Below, in pieces: positions 7,685 to 14,827 of a stretch of DNA of 20,252 bases. Made by a program: the position numbers and the translations under genes. The notes beneath the pieces are model-generated. The model did no database searches, was not told the DNA's origin, and saw only the letters and a program-made list of their open reading frames with translations. The DNA comes from Dehalococcoidia bacterium (GTDB lineage Bacteria; Chloroflexota; Dehalococcoidia; GIF9; UBA5620), in assembly GCA_016783225.1 (NCBI GenBank), contig JADHWZ010000014.1:1-20252 (forward strand). Direction: 5' to 3'. Each line of letters opens with the position of its first letter. Positions within the stretch are counted from its first letter, which is position 1.

Positions 7685-9637
7685 TCAGGCCGACTTGCTC
7701 CCCTGTGAGTCATAGACTGGCAGGTGCACCGTAAAAGTGGTCCCCTTGCCCACCTCGCTGTCGACTTCTATCCTCCCCTGATGCCGCTGTATGATTCCAT
7801 AGGATACAGCCAGCCCTAAACCCACTCCCTTCACTTCCTTCTTAGTGGTGAAGAAGGGGGTGAAGAGTCTCTGGAGGTTTTCTTGAGGAATACCACATCC
7901 TGTGTCCTTAACCTCTACCTTAATCTGACCTCCACTATCCGCTGAGGTATCGACAGTTAGCGTGCCTCCTTCAGTCATTGCCTGGATGGCATTCAGCATG
8001 AGATTGGTGGCAACCTGCTGAAGCTGGTCGGGATCAGCCATTACCTCGGGCAGAGTAGGGCTCAGGTTCTTTATCACCTCAACATGCTGCATCTGGGCTG
8101 AGTGGGCAACCAGACTAAAGGCTCGCTCGATGACCTCATTCAGGTTCACCAACCTAAGGGCCGGCTTTGATTCCCGGGAAAAATCCAGTAGATTTCGGAT
8201 AATCCGACTGCTGCGCGTAAGCTCCAATTCCATCTTTGACAGGTAATCCAGGCCCTTTTCTTTGGAGAGCGTGTCGGCAGCCAACTTCTTAGCTAGCAAC
8301 TGAGTGTACACCAGGACACCAGCTATGGGGTTATTAACCTCGTGAGCAATAGATGCCGCTAGTTGCCCTAGGGAGGTTAGCTTCTCCATCTGGATCAAGT
8401 TCCTTTGAGTAGCCTCCAATTTGTCAACGACATATGGCCAGCACATAGTAGGCTCAGCCAGGCCTTGACACACAGCAATGGCCAGCTCCCGGCAGGAGCC
8501 ATAGCCACAGGCACCACAGTCCATCTGGACTTCGGGATCTGCCTTGCCGATTTCTGCCAAAACGGCTTCGATATCCTCCTTACTGGGGGCAGCCAGGCCG
8601 ATAGCTTGCGCAGTAAACTTACGGCTGAGGTCGATGTTGGCATACTCCTCGATGTCTCTCTCCGTTTGTTCCGGGTCCGCCTCTCTCAGGGCATAGTTAT
8701 TGATGATTTCACGGCGTTTGAAAACACTCAGGTCATTATCGATGACCGGCCCACTGATGCATCCCTCGCAGAAGTGGAGACTGGTTAGCTTGGCGGTGAT
8801 GTTGCCTTCGGCGAGTTCTCTAAGGATCCTCATCGTATTGTCCCTGCCGCAGGCGGAAGTAACATCGTTTGACTGGATACTAGTCGAAAGCCCGGCTGTC
8901 TCGACCAAGCCACCGCAGATACCAAACAGACGACCGAGGTTGGGCTTGGGGCCGGAGAGCTGTCCTTCCTCCTCGGTTTCAGGATGAATTCCCTTGGCAG
9001 CGAACATCTCCTTCAACTCGGCGAAGGTCAGGACGGCGTCTATGACACCAGCAACATTCCCATCCGCAGCCTCAGCTTTCTTGGCCACGCAAGAGCCGAT
9101 GAAGACCGCCTTAGCCTCCGGATTGTATTGCCATTTGATCACCCTGCCCATAGCTATCATGGGTGAAACAATGGGTGCCAAACTATCGATTAGCCTAGGA
9201 TAATACTTCTCGATGTAGGATACTATGGCTGGACAAGGAGATGAGAGGTAAGCCTTACCATCGCTCCTACTCAGCAAGCGCGCGTACTCTCGGCAGACAA
9301 GCTCAGCGCCAAAGGAGTCCTCAATCACCTCGCTGAATCCCAATTTCTTGAGAGCAGTCGCAAGCTGTCGCGGTTGAACCTCGGGGAAAGCAGCCGGAAA
9401 CGTGGCAGAGAGGAGGGCAATTACCGTTGACGATTCCGCCAGTAACTGCCGGACTGTTCCTATGTCGCTCTCCACCCGCTTTGCCTTCGGGACGCAGACC
9501 CGCACACAGTTGCCACAGGCAATGCAGCGTTCCCTGATTATCTCGGCCAAGCCCTCCCTTACCCTGATTGCCTTGGCCGGGCAGTCACGCACACAGGCAT
9601 AACATCCCTGGCATTTTTCTCTATCGGTGTAAATCAT
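7685..9637 (-). CDS. Histidine kinase with [FeFe]-hydrogenase-like (H-cluster) sensor domain
   Basis: A 650-residue cytoplasmic protein with no membrane segment. Two 4Fe-4S ferredoxin motifs (Cys9/12/15/19; Cys38/41/44/48) lead into an iron-hydrogenase-like domain (about 70-320) with three H-cluster loops: SSPCP (Cys135), GSCVAKKAEA (Cys183) and FCEGC (Cys290, Cys293), plus FGICGGLVETA. Then comes a further Fe-S domain with CGACGYGSC (Cys374/377/382/390), as seen in RnfB/CdhE-type proteins. HisKA has its phospho-acceptor His432 in AHEVNNP, and HATPase_c shows NLMLNA, DTGCGIP, FTPFFTTK and GVGLGLA. All kinase boxes are intact. Such proteins are known as putative H2/redox sensors (sensory [FeFe] groups). 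The proton-relay Cys next to Cys135 is replaced by Pro, consistent with sensing rather than fast catalysis. ATG at 9637 follows AAGGAGG. Its likely partners are the neighbouring receiver proteins. Confidence 0.9.
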   Translation of the reverse strand: MIYTDREKCQGCYACVRDCPAKAIRVREGLAEIIRERCIACGNCVRVCVPKAKRVESDIGTVRQLLAESSTVIALLSATFPAAFPEVQPRQLATALKKLGFSEVIEDSFGAELVCREYARLLSRSDGKAYLSSPCPAIVSYIEKYYPRLIDSLAPIVSPMIAMGRVIKWQYNPEAKAVFIGSCVAKKAEAADGNVAGVIDAVLTFAELKEMFAAKGIHPETEEEGQLSGPKPNLGRLFGICGGLVETAGLSTSIQSNDVTSACGRDNTMRILRELAEGNITAKLTSLHFCEGCISGPVIDNDLSVFKRREIINNYALREADPEQTERDIEEYANIDLSRKFTAQAIGLAAPSKEDIEAVLAEIGKADPEVQMDCGACGYGSCRELAIAVCQGLAEPTMCWPYVVDKLEATQRNLIQMEKLTSLGQLAASIAHEVNNPIAGVLVYTQLLAKKLAADTLSKEKGLDYLSKMELELTRSSRIIRNLLDFSRESKPALRLVNLNEVIERAFSLVAHSAQMQHVEVIKNLSPTLPEVMADPDQLQQVATNLMLNAIQAMTEGGTLTVDTSADSGGQIKVEVKDTGCGIPQENLQRLFTPFFTTKKEVKGVGLGLAVSYGIIQRHQGRIEVDSEVGKGTTFTVHLPVYDSQGSKSA

Positions 9638-9777
9638 ACTCGCGCGGCCCTCCTTACCACAGCATGTCTGGTTCAGAGCCTAAGCCCGAGCTGCCCCGCG
9701 ATCAGCGGTTCAATAGCTACCAAGCCAAAGCTGCGAAACATGACGCGTTCATTTCTTTTCTGCGTTCACCTATACGT

Positions 9778-9806
9778 ATTATAGGGTCTCAGTAAGTGGA
9801 CTTCAA
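9778..9806 (-). promoter_or_regulatory. Candidate sigma70 promoter for the sensor kinase
   Basis: On the minus strand, TTGAAG (9806-9801) and a perfect TATAAT (9783-9778) are 17 bases apart. The predicted start near 9771 gives a leader of about 130 bases. Confidence 0.5.
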
Positions 9807-9896
9807 GCTCCTGGAGAGTAGTCTCCCCTAGTAGTGACGTGACTCAGTCAGCTTAAGCAGCAAAGGAGCCCGCATACCCGAGCCATCATCCTTCAA

Positions 9897-9911
9897 ACCT
9901 GTTGAACAGGT
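9897..9911. promoter_or_regulatory. Perfect 15-bp palindrome, possible operator
   Basis: ACCTGTTGAACAGGT is a perfect inverted repeat about the central G, about 90 bases upstream of the kinase -35. Its core TGTTGAACA recurs at 9961-9969. Confidence 0.35.
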
Positions 9912-9960
9912 CTGGCCCCGAAAGGATTGGCCTGACGTCAGAGTCTCCACTTACAACAAG

Positions 9961-9969
9961 TGTTGAACA
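9961..9969. promoter_or_regulatory. Second TGTTGAACA palindrome
   Basis: An identical nine-base core to that inside 9897-9911, 61 bases away. The flanking symmetry is weaker. Confidence 0.25.
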
Positions 9970-10321
9970 ACTGGACAATGGGTCCATGACTGCTTTCCAA
10001 TAGGTCAGCCAAAGGGAAGTCGGCAGCTGGCTTCGTGGCGTGGTCTAGATCGAGGCTATCCCACCACATCCGGGTAGACGCTTTGGCACGACAATTGCAC
10101 CCAAAGCTCAGGAGAGGCTGACGGAGTCTCCAAACAACCAGACGTTTTGCCTCTATGGCTCGGAGAGCGCTGTTAGCCACCGTCGTCACCGTGAGTTCTT
10201 TCGATTTCGGGAGTGCCAGTTTGATGACATCACGCAAGGTGCCAGGGAAAAGGCGGCCAAGTTGGCCCCCCAGCCTGGAACATCGCGTAACAACCACAAA
10301 CGAGAAACGGCCTCGGGGTAA

Positions 10322-10351
10322 GCTCCAGACAGGGCTAGAGCGCTCTGGAGC
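10322..10351. repeat. 8-bp inverted repeat before the third receiver promoter
   Basis: GCTCCAGA (10322-10329) and TCTGGAGC (10344-10351) are perfect complements with a 14-base loop, and the loop end forms a second palindrome, AGAGCGCTCT. It lies 15 bases upstream of the putative -35. No T-tract follows; it may be a protein site or hairpin. Confidence 0.35.
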
Positions 10352-10365
10352 CCAAGGAGAATTGA

Positions 10366-10395
10366 TTGCTAAGGCGTAAAGCAATAAAGTATAAT
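10366..10395 (+). promoter_or_regulatory. Candidate sigma70 promoter for the third receiver gene
   Basis: TTGCTA (10366-10371) and a perfect TATAAT (10390-10395) are 18 bases apart; predicted start near 10402. The gene follows at 10446 behind GGGAGG. Confidence 0.5.
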
Positions 10396-10403
10396 GATTC
10401 GAC
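10389..10403. promoter_or_regulatory. Operator-like site, copy A
   Basis: GTATAATGATTCGAC overlaps the -10 box of the third receiver promoter. Its right half is identical to that of copy B and complementary to the left half of copy C upstream of hdrA. The inferred consensus is GTCGAATSATTCGAC. A protein bound here would block transcription. Confidence 0.35.
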
Positions 10404-10445
10404 AAAGGCAAGGTTTCCGAGGACATAATACTGGGAGGAAAAACA

Positions 10446-11063
10446 ATGGAAGCAAAGAAAAGGAAGATCCTCATAGTAGAAGACGAGGCCGTGGTGAGAG
10501 AATCCCTGCGCGACTGGCTTGTGGAGGATGGATATGATGTTGATGTCGCCGAAGACGGGGAGGAGGCTCTGAAGAAAATCAAAGAGGAAGAGTTCGGGGT
10601 CATTGTCCTTGATCTAAGGCTGCCAGGTGTTGATGGTTTGCGAGTATTCGAGGAAGCCAAAGAGCTTAGACCCGAGACTAAAGGGGTCGTCATCACTGCC
10701 TACCCCTCCAAAGATACACTGGAAAAGGCGAAAAGGCTGGGGCTCCTCGATTATCTACCCAAACCCTTCAAAGTTGAAGACCTGGAGAAGATAATCGGTG
10801 GAGCGCTGGGAGAATTAGAAGAAAAAAAAATCGATAAGGAACATGTCTGGCTAGAGCTTGGCGCTGTTTCTTTTCGACTGTGCGATCACAATTACGAATG
10901 CGGCTCATGCGCCTTTGCACAGGACATACAGGATAGACTTGGAACCATAGCAGTCATTGGTGAGGATGAGGTCGAGAAGCTTAAGCAGTTGCCCGGCAGC
11001 CAAAGATTGTGCCGGTATTCGTCAGTGCACTTTGTCCACAAGGAGAAGCCGGGCTCAAGCTGA
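10446..11063 (+). CDS. Response regulator with cysteine-rich C-terminal domain
   Basis: A 205-residue protein. Residues 1-120 form a receiver domain with Glu12/Asp13, phosphoacceptor Asp56, Thr84 and Lys106, related to the two receivers at 2827-3580. After a charged linker (LEEKKIDKEH), residues 133-205 form a small domain with LCDHNYECGSC (Cys146, Cys152, Cys155) and a fourth Cys189 in QRLCRYS. The spacing suggests a metal or Fe-S site, possibly a redox or docking output. I could not name this domain family, and no helix-turn-helix is visible. ATG at 10446 follows GGGAGG. It is divergent from the H-cluster kinase and upstream of the hdr operon, so it is a likely partner of that kinase (inference). 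A run of nine A residues lies at the domain junction. Confidence 0.85.
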   Translation: MEAKKRKILIVEDEAVVRESLRDWLVEDGYDVDVAEDGEEALKKIKEEEFGVIVLDLRLPGVDGLRVFEEAKELRPETKGVVITAYPSKDTLEKAKRLGLLDYLPKPFKVEDLEKIIGGALGELEEKKIDKEHVWLELGAVSFRLCDHNYECGSCAFAQDIQDRLGTIAVIGEDEVEKLKQLPGSQRLCRYSSVHFVHKEKPGSS

Positions 11064-11202
11064 CTCTGGCTTCCTGGTAGCACATGAAGGGATCCTCAGT
11101 CAGGTCCCCTTGACACTCCCCCTCGTTAATGCTAGCCCCGGCGAGGATCCGAGGTTTGGACAGAGACACAGCCTCAGTTCAGGCTAAGGCAAAGGCGGAG
11201 AT

Positions 11203-11217
11203 ATCAAATCATTCGAC
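11203..11217. promoter_or_regulatory. Operator-like site, copy B
   Basis: ATCAAATCATTCGAC has a right half perfect to the inferred palindrome GTCGAATSATTCGAC and a left half 5/7. Its centre is about 105 bases before the predicted hdrA transcription start. Confidence 0.35.
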
Positions 11218-11241
11218 CGTGTAACCAATCTTGGGGCACGT

Positions 11242-11256
11242 GTCGAATCATTCAAC
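11242..11256. promoter_or_regulatory. Operator-like site, copy C
   Basis: GTCGAATCATTCAAC has a perfect left half and a 6/7 right half. It is 39 bases from copy B and 22 bases before the -35 box, a typical activator distance. Confidence 0.4.
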
Positions 11257-11278
11257 TAGGTAACCCAACGAGAGGGTA

Positions 11279-11308
11279 TTGACAACACTCTTGCCAGATT
11301 GGTATTAT
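11279..11308 (+). promoter_or_regulatory. Strong sigma70 promoter before hdrA
   Basis: A perfect TTGACA (11279-11284) and TATTAT (11303-11308, 5/6) are 18 bases apart. Predicted start is near 11315, about 36 bases before an intrinsic terminator and 132 before hdrA. Confidence 0.6.
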
Positions 11309-11350
11309 GGTAGCCTCTTGCCATGATAGAAAGGCGGTTCGTTTCGTATA

Positions 11351-11391
11351 GGTAGCGATGTGCACGCTAGAGCACACGGCTACCTTTTTTT
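11351..11391 (+). terminator. Intrinsic terminator inside the hdrA leader
   Basis: GGTAGC (11351-11356) pairs with GCTACC (11379-11384), then a two-base mismatch, then TGTGC/GCACA, followed directly by seven T. It lies between the strong promoter at 11279 and hdrA, so transcription of the hdr-mvh operon must read through it. It could be an attenuator, or could end a short RNA of about 75 bases. Confidence 0.75.
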
Positions 11392-11446
11392 GTACCATAC
11401 GTTTTGGTGACAGTTACCCGAGAATGAACCTAAGCAGGAGGCCAAC

Positions 11447-14400
11447 ATGGAACCGAAGATTGGTGTTTATGTATGTCATTGCGGGAGCAATATTGCCGGC
11501 ACGGTAGATGTTGAGCAAGTAGCCGAATATGCCCGAAGCCTGCCGTGGGTGGAGGTGGCCCGCGACTACAGATTCATGTGTTCCGACCCAGGGCAGGACC
11601 TCATAAAGAATGATATCAGGGAGCTAGGCGTTAGTAGGGTAGTCGTGGCTTCATGCTCGCCGCAGATGCATGAGCCAACCTACCGCCGTGTTCTGCAGGA
11701 AGCCGGGCTTAACCCCTATTTCTTCGAGATGGCCAACATTCGAGAGCATTGCTCCTGGGTAACTGAAGACCACCAGCAAGCTACCCAAAAGGCCAAAGCC
11801 CTGGTAAGTGCTGCGGTCAGGCGTGCTTACTATCACCAGCCTTTAGAAGTCAAAGAGGTCCCAGTCAACCCGAACACTGTGATCGTTGGTGCAGGTATCG
11901 CCGGCATCCAGGCTGCTTTGGAAATCGCTGATTCCGAACATAAGGTGTATCTTGTGGAAAGGGAACCCAGCATCGGCGGACATATGATCCAACTGGACAA
12001 GACCTTCCCCACTTTGGACTGCTCTGCCTGTATATTGACGCCGAAGATGAGCTTGGTAGGATCTCATCCCTATATAGACTTGATGACCTATAGCGAAGTG
12101 GAGGATGTTTCCGGGTTTATTGGCAACTGGAAAGTGAATGTCAGGAAAAAACCAAGATATGTGGACATCGCTCAATGCACTGCCTGTGGTGAGTGCACCA
12201 ATGTATGCCCTGTGGAAATGCCTTCTGAGTTTGACGTGGGCCTGGGCAAGAGGAAGGCAATCTACAGGCCCTTCGCCCAGGCTGTCCCGGGTGCTTTTGT
12301 CGCAGATAAGAGAGGACAGTCACCTTGTAGAATTGCTTGCCCGGCCGGTGTCAATGCTCAGGGTTACGTAGCCCTCATCTCCCAAGGCAAATTCAGGGAA
12401 GCCCTGGAGGTGTTCCGCAGGACTATGCCTTTTGCTGGGGTCTGTGGACGGGTGTGCACACATCCGTGCGAGGGAGAGTGCGAACGAGGCAACGTTGACC
12501 AACCCATAGCTATCAGGTCTCTGAAGCGCTTTATGGCTGACTATGAGCTAAAGGCAGGCAGAGAAAAGGCAACCCCAGCCAAGAAAACAGAAGAGGAAAA
12601 AATAGCCATCATCGGCTCCGGGCCCAGCGGCCTAGCTTGCGCCTACGACTTGGTCAAACAGGGATATCCAGTTACGGTGTTTGAAGCCGCCGCAAAGGCT
12701 GGCGGCCTTCTGCGCTACGGCATTCCTGACTATCGATTGCCTGAGGAGATAGTGGATAACGAGATTGGATATGTGCAAGAGCTGGGTGTGGAGATCAAGA
12801 CAAATACTCCGGTGAAGAGCTTCAGCGAGATTTTCAACCAAGGTTACAAGGCAGCCTTCTTGGCCACAGGTGCCAGCGTCAGCCAGAAGATGGGTATCCC
12901 TGGCGAAGACAGTGCAGGGGTAATCCACGCCCTTGATTTCCTGAAGCAGGTCAACTCTGGCACCAAGGTTAGCCTGGGAAACAAAGTGGCAGTTATCGGC
13001 GGCGGCAACGCGGCCGTTGATGCTGCTCGAGTGGCTCTGCGCTTCGGAGTTAAAGAGGTAACTGTCGTCTATCGCCGGTCTCGGGCTGAGATGCCAGCCG
13101 TCCCCAGCGAAATTGAGGAAATGGAGCATGAAGGAGTAAACATCCACTTTCTGGCAGCGCCCGTGAAGGTAATATCCAAGGACAACCGAGTAACCGGTAT
13201 GCAATGTATCCGTATGGAATTGGGTGAAGCTGATGCCAGCGGTCGGCGACGGCCAGTGCCAGTCAAAGGCTCAGAATTTGACATAGACGTTGACAACGTG
13301 CTTATCGCCATCGGCCAGGCAGTGAACAGGGAGCTGCTGCCCAAAGAGCTAGCCTTCACCGGCTGGGGAACAGTAGTTGTTGACCCGATTACGCTCCAAA
13401 CTAACATAGATGGCATTTTTGCAGGCGGCGACGTGGTCGCTGGCCCGGCTGATGTTGTGACTGCTGTGGCTGCGGGCAAGGAAGCAGCCATTTCCATCGA
13501 CCGTTACTTGCGTGGGACTGACCTCAAGGAGGGCAGAGCGGAGGCTCGTGAAAGGGTTAAGGATGTACCCACACAGGGAGTGGCAACGAAGGAAAGAGCA
13601 GTCATGCCCACACTTGATTTGGGGAAACGGTCTGGCTCCTTTACTGAGGTGGACCTCGGCTTTGACGAGAAGACGGCTATCGAAGAAGCCAGCCGCTGTC
13701 TGAACTGCGGCGGGTGCTGCGAGTGCCTTGAGTGCATCAAGGCCTGCGAGCGTGACGCCATCAACCACGACATGAAAGAGGAGTCCGTCGAGTTAGAAGT
13801 AGGTAACATAATTGTGGCTACTGGCTGGGAGCTCTTCGATCCAACCCCGTTGACGCAATATGGATATGGCCGCCTAGACAATGTCATCACCAGTCTTGAA
13901 TTCGAACGGCTAGTCAATGCTGCCGGACCAAGTGGTGGTAAGATATTGCTTAAAGACGGCGACGAGCCAGAGAGCGTTGCCATCATCCACTGCGTCGGTA
14001 GCCGTGACGAGAATTACCACGAATATTGCTCCAGAGTGTGTTGCATGTATTCTATGAAGTTTGCCCATTTGGTGAGAGAGCATGTTCCGGGGGCCACGGT
14101 GTATGAATTCTACATTGATATCAGAAGCCCTGGAAAGGGCTTTGAGGAGTTCTACAACCGCGTCCTTCGAGAAGGTACCGTCTTCTTCAGAGGCCGTCCC
14201 GGCGAGGTAACCGATGTCGCTGAAACCCCTGAAGAAGAAGGAAAGCTGGTTGTCCAGTTTGAAGATACTCTGGTCGGTCGCCAGCGCCGCATTCCTGTCG
14301 AGATGGTTGTCTTGAGCTGCGGCCTGGAGCCGCAACGTGACGCCCTGGAAGTTGCCAGGCTCTTCTCCATCAGTGCTGACAAGGACGGTTTCTTCATAGA

Positions 14401-14791
14401 GAAGCATCCTAAGCTTGACCCGGTAGCCACAATGACCGATGGTGTCTTCGTTGTCGGCTGTTGCCAAGGTCCTAAAGACATACCAGACACCGTAGCACAG
14501 GCTTCAGCGGCTGCAGCTCGAGTTCTGGCCTTAGTCAGCAAGGGCAGGGTGGAGATTGAGGCAGCCACTGCTGTAATTGATGAGGAGAGATGCTCTGGAT
14601 GCCGAATCTGCAACCTTCTTTGCCCTTATAGTGCCATCTCTTTCATCGAAGATGAGAAGGTCTCGCGAGTCAACGAGGCCTTGTGCAAGGGTTGTGGAAC
14701 TTGCGCTGCCGCTTGCCCCAGTGGCGCCATCACCCATAAGCACTTTACCACCGAGCAAATCATGGCAGAAATCGAAGGCATTCTGGTGTAG
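11447..14791 (+). CDS. hdrA: HdrA with inserted GltD/NfnB-like NADPH flavoprotein module
   Basis: An 1114-residue protein, well beyond a standard HdrA of about 650. Residues 1-290 are the HdrA front: Cys10/Cys12 segment, FAD motif GAGIAG (148-153), DCSACILTPK (191-200) and a ferredoxin motif from Cys244. Residues about 290-750 are a complete glutamate-synthase-small-subunit/NfnB-like unit: cysteines 294, 298, 333, 337, 341 and 345 for Fe-S clusters, FAD motif GSGPSG (390-395), NAD(P) motif GGGNAA (518-523) and RRSRAEMPA (543-551), typical of NADPH-using relatives. From 751 HdrA resumes with a cysteine cluster, CSRVCC near 861, and two C-terminal 4Fe-4S motifs (Cys1049-1059; Cys1080-1090). HdrA is the flavin bifurcation centre; the inserted unit would add NAD(P)H as a partner. 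First gene of the hdr-mvh operon, ATG after GCAGGAGG. Confidence 0.93.
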   Translation: MEPKIGVYVCHCGSNIAGTVDVEQVAEYARSLPWVEVARDYRFMCSDPGQDLIKNDIRELGVSRVVVASCSPQMHEPTYRRVLQEAGLNPYFFEMANIREHCSWVTEDHQQATQKAKALVSAAVRRAYYHQPLEVKEVPVNPNTVIVGAGIAGIQAALEIADSEHKVYLVEREPSIGGHMIQLDKTFPTLDCSACILTPKMSLVGSHPYIDLMTYSEVEDVSGFIGNWKVNVRKKPRYVDIAQCTACGECTNVCPVEMPSEFDVGLGKRKAIYRPFAQAVPGAFVADKRGQSPCRIACPAGVNAQGYVALISQGKFREALEVFRRTMPFAGVCGRVCTHPCEGECERGNVDQPIAIRSLKRFMADYELKAGREKATPAKKTEEEKIAIIGSGPSGLACAYDLVKQGYPVTVFEAAAKAGGLLRYGIPDYRLPEEIVDNEIGYVQELGVEIKTNTPVKSFSEIFNQGYKAAFLATGASVSQKMGIPGEDSAGVIHALDFLKQVNSGTKVSLGNKVAVIGGGNAAVDAARVALRFGVKEVTVVYRRSRAEMPAVPSEIEEMEHEGVNIHFLAAPVKVISKDNRVTGMQCIRMELGEADASGRRRPVPVKGSEFDIDVDNVLIAIGQAVNRELLPKELAFTGWGTVVVDPITLQTNIDGIFAGGDVVAGPADVVTAVAAGKEAAISIDRYLRGTDLKEGRAEARERVKDVPTQGVATKERAVMPTLDLGKRSGSFTEVDLGFDEKTAIEEASRCLNCGGCCECLECIKACERDAINHDMKEESVELEVGNIIVATGWELFDPTPLTQYGYGRLDNVITSLEFERLVNAAGPSGGKILLKDGDEPESVAIIHCVGSRDENYHEYCSRVCCMYSMKFAHLVREHVPGATVYEFYIDIRSPGKGFEEFYNRVLREGTVFFRGRPGEVTDVAETPEEEGKLVVQFEDTLVGRQRRIPVEMVVLSCGLEPQRDALEVARLFSISADKDGFFIEKHPKLDPVATMTDGVFVVGCCQGPKDIPDTVAQASAAAARVLALVSKGRVEIEAATAVIDEERCSGCRICNLLCPYSAISFIEDEKVSRVNEALCKGCGTCAAACPSGAITHKHFTTEQIMAEIEGILV

Positions 14792-14827
14792 TTGTCGGCC
14801 AGTCCGAGGTTAAAGGAGGTTTCAGGA

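Larger units (their letters stand above)
9638..10445. other. Long regulatory intergenic region between sensor kinase and third receiver gene
   Basis: 808 bases between two divergent genes. I see a minus-strand promoter for the kinase, two TGTTGAACA palindromes, an 8-bp inverted repeat, a plus-strand promoter and one copy of a GTCGAATSATTCGAC-like site. Open frames across 9938-10440 on both strands gave no recognisable protein and look like chance. No RNA gene or mobile element was recognised. Confidence 0.6.
11064..11446. other. Regulatory region upstream of the hdr-mvh operon
   Basis: 383 non-coding bases. From left to right: an 8-bp inverted repeat (GGATCCTC 11090-11097, GAGGATCC 11143-11150), a weak hairpin AGCCT/AGGCT at 11170-11185, two imperfect 22-base direct repeats (11207-11228 and 11246-11267, 17 of 22 identical), a strong promoter, an intrinsic terminator and the hdrA ribosome site (GCAGGAGG). 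Confidence 0.65.

Noticed and set aside
9938..10696. A 252-codon minus-strand frame covering the intergenic region and the start of the third receiver gene
   Set aside because: It runs antisense into a clear receiver domain, and the intergenic part gives no recognisable motif or ribosome site.
11309..11384. Antiterminator formed by GGTAGCC (11309-11315) pairing with GGCTACC (11378-11384)
   Set aside because: The complement is perfect, but the predicted transcription start near 11315 would leave the first element out of the RNA; only an earlier start would revive it.
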